Shown: positions 26,252 to 35,316 of the stretch, piece after piece
Layout of the letters: each line of letters opens with the position of its first letter
Numbering within the stretch: position 1 is the first letter of the stretch
From: JBGAPI01 sp044221335
GTDB lineage: Bacteria; Pseudomonadota; Gammaproteobacteria; Xanthomonadales; Ahniellaceae
Assembly (NCBI GenBank): GCA_044221335.1
Contig: JBGAPI010000016.1
Span: 36,563 to 100,562 of the forward strand
Direction of reading: 5' to 3'
DNA length: 64,000 nucleotides
Position numbers and translations under genes: made by a program
Notes under the pieces: model-generated
The model's database searches: none
The model's input: only the letters and a program-made list of their open reading frames with translations
What the model was told of the DNA's origin: nothing

Positions 26252-27313
26252 ATGGACTCGCTCTCCCACCTGCTGCTCGGCGCCAGCATCGGCGGTGTCC
26301 TCGCGCCGCCGGCGGCGCGTCGGCGCGCGATGTGGCTCGGCGCCGCGCTCAACACCCTGCCGGATCTCGACTACCTGGTGATCGGCTGGGGCGATGCGGT
26401 GACCCGCTTCACCGCGCATCGCAGCTTCAGCCACTCGCTGTTCGTGCTGCCGGTCGTCGCACTGGCGATCTGGCGCGGGTGGCTGCGCTGGCAGGCTCCG
26501 CCCGCGGCCGAGCGCGAGCGCTGGCTGGCGCTGATCTTCGCCTGCCTGTTGTCCCACCCGCTGGCCGACGCGTTGACGGTGTACGGCACCCAGCTGGTCT
26601 GGCCGATCGCGACGCCGCCGGTGATGCTCGCCAGCATCTACATCATCGACCCGCTGTACACGCTGCCGCTGGCGGTCGGCGTGCTCGCGTCGGCGTGGCT
26701 GCGCCGGCGCGACCGGGACGCCGGTGGCGGCGACCCGGCGCGGCTTTGGCTCGCCGCCGGGCTGGCGCTGTCGGTCGCGTACCAGGCCTGGGGACTTGCC
26801 GCGAAGTTCCACGTCGACGCGCTGGCGCGCCGCCAGCTCGCCGCGGCGGGGCACGCGGACGCGCGCGTGCTGACCATGCCGACGCCGTTCAACTCACTGC
26901 TGTGGCGGGTACTGGTGATCGACATCGACGGCTACCGCGAGGGCTTCTACTCGCTGGTCGCCGGCGACCCGCAGGTGCGCTTCGGAGCGCCGCTGCGGCG
27001 AGACGTGCCGGAGATCACGGCGCTGCGTGGCCAGCACCACGAGCTCGAGCGTCTGCGCTGGTTCACCGACGGCTACAACCGCACCCGGCTGGCCTGCGGC
27101 CACGGCGACTGCCAGTTGGTGTTCACCGACCTCCGGATGGGGCTCGAGCCCGACTATCTCTTCAACTTCGCGCTGGCCGCGCAGCACCACGGCGGATGGT
27201 GGGTGTACCCGGAGGCGCGCGCGGAGCCTTGGCCCGACCTCCATCGAGCACCGCTGGACTGGGTCTGGCGCCGGATCTGGGACAGCGACCTCGCGCCGCA
27301 GCACCCGGACTGA
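26252..27313 (+). CDS. YdjM-like membrane-bound metal-dependent hydrolase (DUF457)
   Basis: 353 residues. The N-terminus MDSLSHLLLGASIGG, followed by LNTLPDLDYL and HRSFSHSLFVLPVV, is the standard beginning of the YdjM/DUF457 family; the His and Asp residues probably bind metal. Four to five TM helices follow. The C-terminal third (about 205-353) is soluble, with paired Cys-His segments (ACGHGDCQ). In E. coli ydjM is LexA-controlled; no LexA box was recognised here. It faces the minus-strand spmAB-like gene, with stops six bases apart. Confidence 0.85.
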   Translation: MDSLSHLLLGASIGGVLAPPAARRRAMWLGAALNTLPDLDYLVIGWGDAVTRFTAHRSFSHSLFVLPVVALAIWRGWLRWQAPPAAERERWLALIFACLLSHPLADALTVYGTQLVWPIATPPVMLASIYIIDPLYTLPLAVGVLASAWLRRRDRDAGGGDPARLWLAAGLALSVAYQAWGLAAKFHVDALARRQLAAAGHADARVLTMPTPFNSLLWRVLVIDIDGYREGFYSLVAGDPQVRFGAPLRRDVPEITALRGQHHELERLRWFTDGYNRTRLACGHGDCQLVFTDLRMGLEPDYLFNFALAAQHHGGWWVYPEARAEPWPDLHRAPLDWVWRRIWDSDLAPQHPD

Positions 27314-27319
27314 CCGTGC

Positions 27320-28546
27320 TCAGCCGAAGAAGCGATAGCACACGAGGATCGCCGCGACCACGCCGGCGAAATCCGCGAGCAGCGCGCAGCTGATCGCATG
27401 GCGCGTGCGGCGGATGCCGACGGCGCCGAAGTACACGGCGAGCACATAGAAGGTCGTCTCGGTGGAGCCCTGCACCGTTGCCGCCGCGAGCGCCGGGAAA
27501 CTGTCGACGCCATGCACCTTCATCGTGTCGATCAGGAGCGCCCGCGCCGCCGAGCCGGAGAAGGGCTTCACCAGCGCCGTCGGCAGCGCGTCGACGAAGC
27601 GGGTGTCGAAGCCGAGGAGCGCGATCCAGTAGCGCAGTCCGTCGAGCAGGAACTCCAGGGCCCCGGAGGCGCGCAGCACGCCGACCGCGCAGAGCATCGC
27701 GACGAGATAGGGCAGCAGGTCGCGCGCCACCTCGAAACCCTGTCGGGCGCCGTCGACGAAGCACTCGTAGACCGGTACCCGCCGGATGCTGCCGACCACC
27801 AGGAAGGACAGCACGATGCCGAACAGCAGCAGATTGCCGCTCAGCGAGGACAGCGCCGCCAGCTGCGCCGCGCCCATGCCGGCGATCGTGAGACCCAGCG
27901 CCGACAGCAGCGCCGCGATGCCAGCCAGCCAGGCCAGCACGACGATGTCCCACAACCGCAAGCGCTGCGCGACCGCGACGGCGATCAGGCCGGTCAGCGT
28001 CGAGGCGCTGGTGGCGATCAGGATCGGCAGGAACACCAGGGTCGGGTCCGGCGCGCCCTGCTGCGCGCGGTACATGAAGATCGTCACCGGCAGCAGGGTC
28101 AGCGACGACGCGTTCAGCACCAGGAACAGGATCTGCGCATTGCTGGCGGTGTCGGTGCTGGGGTTGAGCGTCTGCAGCTCGCGCATGGCGCGCAGCCCGA
28201 TCGGCGTTGCGGCGTTGTCGAGGCCGAGCAGGTTGGCCGCGAAATTGAGCGTGATCAGCCCGATCGCCGGATGCCCGCGCGGCACTTCGGGCATCAGCCG
28301 CGCGAACAGCGGGCCCAGCAGGCGCGCGAGCCGATCGACGAGTCCGGCCTGCTCGGCGATCCGGAGGAAGCCGAGCCACAGCGTGAGCGTGCCGAACAGC
28401 AGGATCATCAGCTCGACCGAGAGCTTTGCCATCTCAAACAAGGCACCGACCATCGCACCGAACACCGCCGCATCGCCACCGGCCCAGCGCGCCAAGGCGG
28501 CGAGGGTGGCGACGAGGAAGAAGCCGAGCCAGAGGCGGTTGAGCAT
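27320..28546 (-). CDS. Fused SpmA/SpmB nucleoside-recognition (Gate) membrane protein
   Basis: 408 residues with about ten TM helices in two related halves. The first half matches SpmA (LNFAANLLGLDNAATPIGLRAM and NPSTDTASNAQILFLVLNASSLTLLP). The second matches SpmB (EVARDLLPYLVAMLCAVGVLRASG, PFSGSAARALLIDTMKVHGVDS, GSTETTFYVLAVYFG). In spore formers these are separate proteins of spore maturation; in Gram-negatives they occur as single fused chains with an unproven transport role. Start chosen at ATG 28546. Confidence 0.9.
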   Translation of the reverse strand: MLNRLWLGFFLVATLAALARWAGGDAAVFGAMVGALFEMAKLSVELMILLFGTLTLWLGFLRIAEQAGLVDRLARLLGPLFARLMPEVPRGHPAIGLITLNFAANLLGLDNAATPIGLRAMRELQTLNPSTDTASNAQILFLVLNASSLTLLPVTIFMYRAQQGAPDPTLVFLPILIATSASTLTGLIAVAVAQRLRLWDIVVLAWLAGIAALLSALGLTIAGMGAAQLAALSSLSGNLLLFGIVLSFLVVGSIRRVPVYECFVDGARQGFEVARDLLPYLVAMLCAVGVLRASGALEFLLDGLRYWIALLGFDTRFVDALPTALVKPFSGSAARALLIDTMKVHGVDSFPALAAATVQGSTETTFYVLAVYFGAVGIRRTRHAISCALLADFAGVVAAILVCYRFFG

Positions 28547-28658
28547 GGAGTGGGGGAGCGGCGGAAGCCGCGAGCTGGCCGTCGTTGGGGCCGAGAGTAC
28601 AAGTAGGGCGCGCCTCGGCGCACCGGTCGTACATCCACACCGTCTGGAGACATCACCC

Positions 28659-28756
28659 GTCTTTGCGAGCGCAGCGAAGCAATCCAGCGCCTCTGCTCTG
28701 GCCTGGCGCTGCGAACAGCGAAGTCGCTGGATTGCTTCGCTGCGCTCGCAATGACG
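28659..28756. repeat. Paired-arm MITE-like element (CGTCATTGCGAG family)
   Basis: The left arm CGTCTTTGCGAGCGCAGCG plus AAGCAATCCAGCG is mirrored by CGCTGGATTGCTTCGCTGCG plus CTCGCAATGACG. Total 98 bases, in the gap between spmAB-like and cytochrome c556 genes. It is the most symmetrical copy in the window. Confidence 0.9.
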
Positions 28757-28788
28757 GAGCTGGGGTTTGGTGCCGACCCGGCTGCAGC

Positions 28789-29202
28789 CTACGGGTGGAT
28801 CTTCTTCCAGTACGCCTGATGACACGCGAAGCACGCGTGCTGGAGCTTCGCGTAGTCGTCGATGATCGCGTTGCCGTCGCCCTTCTTCGCGGTCTCGGCC
28901 AGGGTCGTCGCCGCCTTGTGGGTGGCCTCGTCGAGGGCGACGAACTTGTCGTAGTCGGCGCCGAGCAGGCCCTTGATGCGCTGCACCTCGGATTCCGGCA
29001 GCTCGGGGTGATGGGCGATCTCGCTGGCGGTGTCCGGGATCAACGCCCAGTTCATCTTGTTGATCGCCACCGCGATGCGCTGGCTGTTGCCTCCGAGGTC
29101 CTGCATCACCTGACGCAGGGTCGGTCCCTTCGGCGCGTCGGCCGATAGCGCGACGCCGGTGGCGAGGAGGGCGGCGAGGGCGACGAGCGGGCGCGGGTTC
29201 AT
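28789..29202 (-). CDS. Cytochrome c' / c556 family protein
   Basis: 137-residue exported monohaem cytochrome. Signal peptide 1-21 (ATGVALSA), a four-helix bundle, and a C-terminal haem site C124-F-A-C127-H128 followed by QAYWKKIHP, as usual for class II cytochromes. These carry electrons or bind gases in the periplasm; partners are unknown. The start at ATG 29202 has a clear AGGAG seven bases upstream. Confidence 0.92.
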   Translation of the reverse strand: MNPRPLVALAALLATGVALSADAPKGPTLRQVMQDLGGNSQRIAVAINKMNWALIPDTASEIAHHPELPESEVQRIKGLLGADYDKFVALDEATHKAATTLAETAKKGDGNAIIDDYAKLQHACFACHQAYWKKIHP

Positions 29203-29295
29203 GGCGGCTCCTGGAAGGCGGATGTGCGAACGATACGCGGTGTGGGGCCGGGTTGGAGGCGCTGGAGATATCGGGGCTCGGCACCTGCCACAAGG

Positions 29296-29328
29296 AAAAA
29301 GGGCGGGCCCATGCGGGTCCGCCCTTTT
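29296..29328 (-). terminator. Rho-independent terminator downstream of the PHP gene
   Basis: Perfect or near-perfect stem GGGCGGRCCC with a short ATGC loop, bounded by AAAAA on one side and TTTT on the other. On the minus strand the stem is followed by five T, just after the stop of the gene ending at 29415. It can also act on the other strand. Confidence 0.85.
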
Positions 29329-29352
29329 CGTGAAAGCGGGTCGCGACGTACG

Positions 29353-29410
29353 TCGCTCCGACATTGCGGCTTAAGCCGCTCCTGCATCGCGGCTCACGCC
29401 GCTCCTACAG
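29353..29410. repeat. Repeat of the GCGGCTTAAGCCGCTCC type
   Basis: Two successive short palindromes, GCGGCTTAAGCCGC and GCGGCTCACGCCGC, each followed by TCCT. This form is common between genes of pseudomonads and xanthomonads. Related sequence lies at 52640-52680. Confidence 0.7.
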
Positions 29411-29414
29411 TCGC

Positions 29415-32400
29415 TCACTGCGCCGTGACGGAGGCATCGTCGATCAGGAACGAGGTCGCGGTGGTCGAGCCCTCGGTGCCGACGAAGTTCACCCGGATGG
29501 TCTGGCCCTTGTAGGCGCTGAGGTCGAAGGACTTCTGCACGTAGGACGAGCCCTTGTCCAGGTTCGAGTAGGTGGCGAGCGTCGCCAGCACCGTGCCGGA
29601 CGAATTCAGCACCTGCACCTTCAGGGTGTCGAACGCAGTGGTCGTCGTGGTCTCGTCCGACACCACCTTGAGCCAGAAGCTGAAGGTCGCGGTGGTGGTG
29701 GAGGACCGCAGGGCCACCTGCTGGTACATCGTGTCGGTGTGCGCCGAGCCGTAGCCGTTCATCCACGCCTTCCAGCTGCCGCTGCGCGACGCCTGGCCGG
29801 TCGAGTTGTCGATCACGCCCGAGCTGGCGGTCCAGTTCACGTTGCCGCTCTCGAAGCCCGGGTTCAGCAGCAGCTCGGTGGCGGTAGTGCCGCCGGCGAC
29901 ATAGGACAGCGCCAGGTTGTAGGTGCTGGTGGTGCTGGAGCCCGAGAAGGAGATCACCTTGGCGTACACGGTCGCCGCGGAGGCGCCATTGGTGTAGGTG
30001 ATCGTCTCGGTCGAGGTCGACGAGGTCGAGCTCACCAGGGTCGCGTCGGAGCCGTTGACCAGGTACAGGTCGTAGTCCGTCGAGGCCGGTCCCGTCATGT
30101 TGATGGTCAGCTTCTCGTTGGCGTTGAGCGACAGCTTGAAATAGTCCTTGTCGGTGGTGTTGCCCATCGTGCCGACGATGCTGGTGAAGCTGCGCGCCAC
30201 CGTGTTGGCGGTCGCCACCGTGCCGTTCGACTCGGTCTCGCTGAACGCCGAGGCCGTGTTGCTGACGGTGAAGCTGACCGCGGACGACAGCGTGCTGTTG
30301 CCGCCGGCATCGTAGGCGCGCGCCGTCAGCGAATGGCTGCCGTTGGTCAGCGTGGTCGAGTCGAGCGTCATCGAGTACGGCGACGTGGTGTCGGTGCCCT
30401 TGAGGACGGTGTCGACGTAGAACTCGACCTTGCTGACGCCGACGTTGTCGCTGGCGTTCGCGCTGAACGTGATGGTGCCGCTGGTGCCGGCCTCGGAGGC
30501 GCTGACCGTCGGCGGGATCGCGTCGACGTTGTTCACGGTGAAGCTGACCGCCGTGGACAGCGTGCTGTTGCCGGCCGCGTCGAAGGCCTTGGCGGTCAAC
30601 GCGTGGCTGCCGTTGGTCAGCGTGGTGGAGTCCAGCGTGATCGAGAACGGCGAGGAGCTGTCGCTGCCCTTCAGCACGCCGTCGACGTAGAACTCGACGT
30701 TGGTGACGCCGACGTTGTCGCTGGCGGTGGCCGACAGCGTGATGGTGCCGCTGGTGCCGGACTCGCTCGCGCTGACCGTCGGCGGCACGTTGTCGGTGGA
30801 CGCGCCCTGGCTCACCCACACCGGCGCCGACCACAGGATCTTGCCGTCGTCCTGGACGATCTTGGCGTAGTAGTAGTGGTCGCCGTTGGACGGGTTCAGG
30901 GTCACGGTCGCGGTGGTCGCGGCCACCGTGGTGCTGCCGCTGCCGCCCGGCACCGACAGGCCTTCGTAGATCGTCACCGTCGACGCGGTGTGGCCGCTGG
31001 TGCTCGCATAGTTCGCGGTCAGGTTCAGCGGGCCGGAATTGGCGAAGCGCTCGCCCATGATGTGACCGTTGGCGGTGAGGATCAGCTGCGCGGTCTTGTC
31101 GTGGGTGGCGTACACGCGACGCGCCCGCAGGGCGTCGAGGAACGCGGTCTGGGACAACGGGGTGCCGTTCGGGATCAGGACGCCGGTGCGGTTGGTCCAG
31201 CTCGCGCCCCACTGCGCGCAGTGGTTGTCCTGGTCGGTCGACGGCGCGACGTGGAAGCCGCGGTTCAGCATGAGGTTGTAGGCCGACTCGTAGCTGGACG
31301 CGCTGCCCTGGGTCTCGGTGGTGTTGGTCGAGAACGCCGAGGTGTTGCTGATCTCGGAGAGCACCATCACCGCGTCGCCGTCGGCCGTGTAGCCGATGGC
31401 GGTGCCGCCGGAGAGGAACTGGCCGGAGGACGAGGGATGGTTGAACTGGCCGATCAGGCCCTTGGACTTCATCGTCGTGTAGAGCGTCGGATAGTCGCTC
31501 TTCGGGGTGAAGACGTCGCCGATCAGCTGGTTCGAACTGTTGTATTCCCACTCGAACAGTTCGCTCGAGTTGAAGATGTTGAGATGGCCGCCGTTGCTGA
31601 TCACGCCCCACTCCATGCCGTAGACGGCGAGGAAGTTCGGATGGGCGGCGTTGAACGCGGCCGCGGCGGAGAGGCCGGACTGGTAGAGGTTGTGCGCGGT
31701 GGTCGGGTTGGCCGAGGTATTGGTCGAATCCGAGCCGTCGAACATGTGGTTGTGTTCGCTGGTCATCAGGATGTCGAGGCCCTTGCCCAGCGCATAGGTG
31801 TAGGCGTCGGTCGGGCCGAAGGCGGACGACTGCGGGTTCTGCGCGCCGGTGCAGCTGGCGACGTCGCCGCCGCCGTCGGAATGGTTGGTCTGGCTGTGCA
31901 GGTTGCCGAGGTACACGGTGTAGGGCAGCGAGCCGATCGCCGGCACCGACTTGCCCTGCATCGTGGCGGTCATCGGCAGCGCGTCGAACTTCGGCATCTC
32001 AGGCTGCGACGGACGGCCGACCTGGACGGGCCATTCCTGCACGATCACGTCCTCGCCGACGCGGCCGAGCACTTCCTCCACGCGGTCCGCGCGGGTGCCC
32101 TTGCTGGTCTGGAAGGCGACCGGGTCGCCGGCGGCGGCGGTCATCCGGACGGTGTAGTGGCCGTCGGTCATTTTCGCCTTGCCGCGGCCGAGGCCGTCCC
32201 ACGCGACCTTCACGTCGAAGGGCTTGCCGGTGAAGCGTTCCTCGCCGTACCACACGCGCTGCGGCATGCCGTCGGAGCCGATCAGCTCGACGCGCCACGC
32301 CACCGACTGCGGGCTGACCGCATCCGGGTAGCTGAAATTGAGGTTGAACACGCGCGCCTCACCGACCGTGCCGACATAGGGCGCGGTCAGGATGGCGTCG

Positions 32401-32504
32401 AACTCCATGTGGTCCGCCCGGCTCGCCGCGAAGGCGGTCGTGGACAGACAGGCAGCGAACAGCGCAGCGGCAAGCGGCCGCGCGCGAAGGCGCAAAACAG
32501 ACAT
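29415..32504 (-). CDS. Secreted PHP-fold phosphoesterase-like protein with Ig-like, PPC and C-terminal jelly-roll modules
   Basis: 1029 residues with signal peptide 1-26. At about 200-215 a PHP/DUF3604-type metal site reads GNLHSQTNHSDGG, with further His/Glu segments MTSEHNHMFDG, GMEWGV and GQFNHPS. The CehA/McbA-like domain covers about 195-480. Two Big-type Ig repeats follow (about 568-660 and 660-750, PPTVSAS...DNVGV...VEFYVD). Then comes a PPC domain (about 752-870; DKDYFKLSLNANEKLTINM...TDYDLYL) and a C-terminal module (about 878-1029; NPGFESG...FLIDDASVTAQ) resembling that of the protein at 41546-43789. Probably secreted by the type II pathway, the terminal modules being cut off or used in export. 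The hydrolysed substrate is unknown. Confidence 0.85.
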   Translation of the reverse strand: MSVLRLRARPLAAALFAACLSTTAFAASRADHMEFDAILTAPYVGTVGEARVFNLNFSYPDAVSPQSVAWRVELIGSDGMPQRVWYGEERFTGKPFDVKVAWDGLGRGKAKMTDGHYTVRMTAAAGDPVAFQTSKGTRADRVEEVLGRVGEDVIVQEWPVQVGRPSQPEMPKFDALPMTATMQGKSVPAIGSLPYTVYLGNLHSQTNHSDGGGDVASCTGAQNPQSSAFGPTDAYTYALGKGLDILMTSEHNHMFDGSDSTNTSANPTTAHNLYQSGLSAAAAFNAAHPNFLAVYGMEWGVISNGGHLNIFNSSELFEWEYNSSNQLIGDVFTPKSDYPTLYTTMKSKGLIGQFNHPSSSGQFLSGGTAIGYTADGDAVMVLSEISNTSAFSTNTTETQGSASSYESAYNLMLNRGFHVAPSTDQDNHCAQWGASWTNRTGVLIPNGTPLSQTAFLDALRARRVYATHDKTAQLILTANGHIMGERFANSGPLNLTANYASTSGHTASTVTIYEGLSVPGGSGSTTVAATTATVTLNPSNGDHYYYAKIVQDDGKILWSAPVWVSQGASTDNVPPTVSASESGTSGTITLSATASDNVGVTNVEFYVDGVLKGSDSSSPFSITLDSTTLTNGSHALTAKAFDAAGNSTLSTAVSFTVNNVDAIPPTVSASEAGTSGTITFSANASDNVGVSKVEFYVDTVLKGTDTTSPYSMTLDSTTLTNGSHSLTARAYDAGGNSTLSSAVSFTVSNTASAFSETESNGTVATANTVARSFTSIVGTMGNTTDKDYFKLSLNANEKLTINMTGPASTDYDLYLVNGSDATLVSSTSSTSTETITYTNGASAATVYAKVISFSGSSTTSTYNLALSYVAGGTTATELLLNPGFESGNVNWTASSGVIDNSTGQASRSGSWKAWMNGYGSAHTDTMYQQVALRSSTTTATFSFWLKVVSDETTTTTAFDTLKVQVLNSSGTVLATLATYSNLDKGSSYVQKSFDLSAYKGQTIRVNFVGTEGSTTATSFLIDDASVTAQ

Positions 32505-32903
32505 CGGTCAACCCCCAAGCGTCGGAAAAAAAGAACGCCCAGCATGGTGCCGCTTCCTTGCGGGCCCATGACAGGCCGCAATCGCGTGAACGGCACGCCA
32601 CCCGCGTGCCGCTCGCCGTCGCCCGATCCAGGGCGGTCGGGCACTCTACCGAACCATGTAACAAATTGCCATAACTTCAGGGTGGCAAGGCGCAACTCGT
32701 AATGATAGGCGGGTTGCGGTGCAGCATCGGTCGTCGAACTGCAAAGCTAGGTGCCAAACGAAATGGCGGGCCGAAGCCCGCCGTCGTAGAGCGGCACTCG
32801 GGCCGCTCGCTCTGGACTCTTCCCGGTGGTCGAGCGGACTGGGGACCGCGCGACCGTCCACCGCCACGGGCGTCGTTCGGACGCCGGAGGGTTGGACCCC
32901 GCG
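32505..32903. other. Intergenic region with maeB terminator
   Basis: 399 bases between two minus-strand genes. At 32765-32782 the minus strand reads GGCGGGC-TTCG-GCCCGCC followed by ATTTCGTTT, a classic hairpin with a stable UUCG loop, placed to end maeB transcripts. Next to it, from 32786, is a copy of the GTAGAGCGG repeat. A relatively AT-rich stretch at 32651-32710 may hold the promoter of the PHP gene, but no clear -35/-10 pair stands out. Confidence 0.7.
32757..32783 (-). terminator. Rho-independent terminator of maeB
   Basis: Seven-base-pair GC stem closed by a UUCG tetraloop and followed on the minus strand by ATTTCGTTT, 121 bases after the maeB stop. Confidence 0.75.
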
Positions 32904-35186
32904 CTACTTCTGCTTCGCGCGGATCTGGGCTTCCACCGCCGCAATCGCGGTCATGTTGACCACGCGGCGGACGGTGGCCGCCGGGGTCAGCACGTGCACC
33001 GGCTTCGACAGGCCCATCAGGATCGGGCCGATGGCGACGCCGTCGGACATCACCCGGACCATGTTGTAGCAGATGTTCGCCGCGTCGAGGTTCGGGAACA
33101 CGAACAGGTTCGCCGAGCCGGTCAGCTTCGAGTTCGGGAACAGCTTGGTGCGGATCTCCTCGTTGAGCGCGGCGTCCGCGTGCATCTCGCCCTCGACCTC
33201 GATGCCGGGCAGCTTCTCGCGCAGGATCGCCAGCGCATCGCGCATCTTCATCGAGCTCGGGTTGTCGCGCGAACCGAAGTTCGAGTGCGACAGCAGCGCG
33301 ACCTTCGGGGTGATGCCGAACATCTTCAGTCGCAGGCAGGCCTGCATCGCCGACTCGGCCAGCTGCTGCGCGGTCGGGTCTTCCTGCACGTGGGTGTCGA
33401 CCATGAAGAAGATGCCGCGCTCGTTCGCCACCGCGGTCATCGCGGACGGTCCGCAGACGTTGACGTCGAGCGGGATCACGTCGAGGACGTGGCGCAGCTT
33501 GTTCTTGTAGCGGCCGACGACGCCGCAGATCATCGCGTCGACCTCGCCGCGCTGGAGCATGATCGCGGCGATCACCGTCGGCCGCGAGCGCACCACCGCC
33601 TTCGCCGCCGCCGGGGTGATGCCGCGGCGTTCCATCAGCTTGTGGTAGTGGGTCCAGTACTCGTGGTACCGCGGGTCGTCGTCGACGTTGGTGAGGTCGA
33701 AGTCGCGACCGGCGGTGAGCCGGAGGCCGAGCTTCTTCACCCGCGCCTCGATCACCGCCGGCCGGCCGATCAGCACCGGCCGTGCCAGGCCGTCATCGAC
33801 GACCTGCTGGGCGGCGCGCAGGACGGTGTCCTCCTCGCCCTCGGCGTAGGCGACCCGCTTGATGTCGGCCTTGGCGCGGTCGAACAGCGGCTTCATCACG
33901 AGGCCGGTGCGGAACACGAACTGCGACAGCTTCTCGCGGTAGGCGGCGATGTCGATCTTGCGCGTCGCGACGCCGGAGGCCATCGCGGCCTCCGCGACCG
34001 CCGGCGCCAGAGACACCAGCAGGCGCGGGTCGAACGGCTGCGGGATCAGGTATTCGGGCCCGAACGACACCGCCTTGCCGCCGTAGGCCGCGGCCGCGAC
34101 ATCGGAGGCTTCGCGCCGCGCCAGCTCGGCGATCGACTTCACGCAGGCGAGCTTCATCGCTTCGTTGATCGTGGTCGCGCCGACGTCGAGCGCGCCGCGG
34201 AAGATGTAGGGGAAGCACAGCGCGTTGTTGACCTGGTTCGGGAAGTCCGAGCGACCGGTCGCGACGATGCAGTCCGGGCGGGCCTCCTTCGCGAGGTCCG
34301 GCATGATCTCCGGCGTCGGATTGGCCAGCGCCAGGATGATCGGACGGTCGGCCATCGTCTTGACCCACTCGGGCTTCAGCGCGCCGGCGGCCGACAGGCC
34401 GAGGAACACGTCCGCGCCGACGATCGCTTCCGCCAGCGTGCGCGCCGGGGTGTCGCGCATGTAGCGCGCCTTGGCGTCGTCCATGTCGTCGGTGCGGCCC
34501 TGGTAGATCACGCCCTTGCGGTCGCAGACGGTGATGTTCGACTGCTTCACGCCGAGCGCGACCAGCATGTCGAGGCAGGCGATGCCGGCGGCACCGGCGC
34601 CCGAGCAGACCAGCTTGACGTCGCCGATCTTCTTGCCGACGACCTCGAGCGCGTTGGTGACGGCGGCGCCGGCGATGATCGCGGTGCCGTGCTGGTCGTC
34701 GTGGAAGACCGGGATCTTCATCCGCTCGCGCAGCTTCTTCTCGATGTAGAAGCACTCGGGCGCCTTGATGTCCTCGAGGTTGATGCCGCCGAAGGTCGGC
34801 TCCAGCGAGGCGATGGTGTGGACCAGCTTGTCCGGATCATCCTCCTGGATCTCGATGTCGAAGACGTCGATGCCGGCGAACTTCTGGAACAGCACGCCCT
34901 TGCCCTCCATCACCGGCTTCGCCGCCAGCGGGCCGATGTTGCCAAGGCCGAGCACCGCGGTGCCGTTGGAGATCACCGCGACCAGGTTGGCGCGCGCGGT
35001 GACGGTCGAGACTTCCTGCGGATCGGCGACGATCGCGTTGCAGGCCTCCGCTACGCCCGGCGAGTAGGCCAGCGACAAGTCCTTCTGGGTCACCAGCGGC
35101 TTGGTCGGCGCGACCTTGATCTTCCCGGGCGGGTAGTGGCGGTGGTATTCGAGGGCCTGACGCTTCAGATCGTCGTTGTTCGACAT
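32904..35186 (-). CDS. maeB: NADP-dependent malic enzyme fused to a phosphate acetyltransferase domain
   Basis: 760 residues, the MaeB size. Residues 1 to about 430 form the malic enzyme that turns malate into pyruvate, CO2 and NADPH: SPGVAEAC, NGTAVLGLGNIG, FHDDQHGTA (metal and substrate site), the dinucleotide loop CSGAGAAG, and ALANPTPEI. The remainder resembles phosphotransacetylase; in other MaeB proteins it has no transacetylase activity and serves in control. Start at ATG 35186. Single gene, with its own terminator. Confidence 0.97.
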   Translation of the reverse strand: MSNNDDLKRQALEYHRHYPPGKIKVAPTKPLVTQKDLSLAYSPGVAEACNAIVADPQEVSTVTARANLVAVISNGTAVLGLGNIGPLAAKPVMEGKGVLFQKFAGIDVFDIEIQEDDPDKLVHTIASLEPTFGGINLEDIKAPECFYIEKKLRERMKIPVFHDDQHGTAIIAGAAVTNALEVVGKKIGDVKLVCSGAGAAGIACLDMLVALGVKQSNITVCDRKGVIYQGRTDDMDDAKARYMRDTPARTLAEAIVGADVFLGLSAAGALKPEWVKTMADRPIILALANPTPEIMPDLAKEARPDCIVATGRSDFPNQVNNALCFPYIFRGALDVGATTINEAMKLACVKSIAELARREASDVAAAAYGGKAVSFGPEYLIPQPFDPRLLVSLAPAVAEAAMASGVATRKIDIAAYREKLSQFVFRTGLVMKPLFDRAKADIKRVAYAEGEEDTVLRAAQQVVDDGLARPVLIGRPAVIEARVKKLGLRLTAGRDFDLTNVDDDPRYHEYWTHYHKLMERRGITPAAAKAVVRSRPTVIAAIMLQRGEVDAMICGVVGRYKNKLRHVLDVIPLDVNVCGPSAMTAVANERGIFFMVDTHVQEDPTAQQLAESAMQACLRLKMFGITPKVALLSHSNFGSRDNPSSMKMRDALAILREKLPGIEVEGEMHADAALNEEIRTKLFPNSKLTGSANLFVFPNLDAANICYNMVRVMSDGVAIGPILMGLSKPVHVLTPAATVRRVVNMTAIAAVEAQIRAKQK

Positions 35187-35316
35187 GGCGGGGTGCTCTC
35201 GCTCGTTGAAGTTCTAGGGCGGTCGAATATACATCTCAGTCGAGTCCGGAATGGCCCTCGCGAGCGTGTGGACTCGCGCGGGTCGCGCGCGACCCGCACC
35301 GGTTCCGGCAAGCGGC

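Noticed and set aside
27320..28546. Sporulation gene, from the SpmA/SpmB likeness
   Set aside because: Fused SpmAB proteins occur in many non-sporulating Gram-negatives; nothing else here relates to spores.
29364..32702. Plus-strand frame of about 1,100 codons opposite the PHP gene
   Set aside because: Composition is typical of a shadow frame (RRG, GVERR repeats) and the minus strand has domains, a signal peptide and a terminator.
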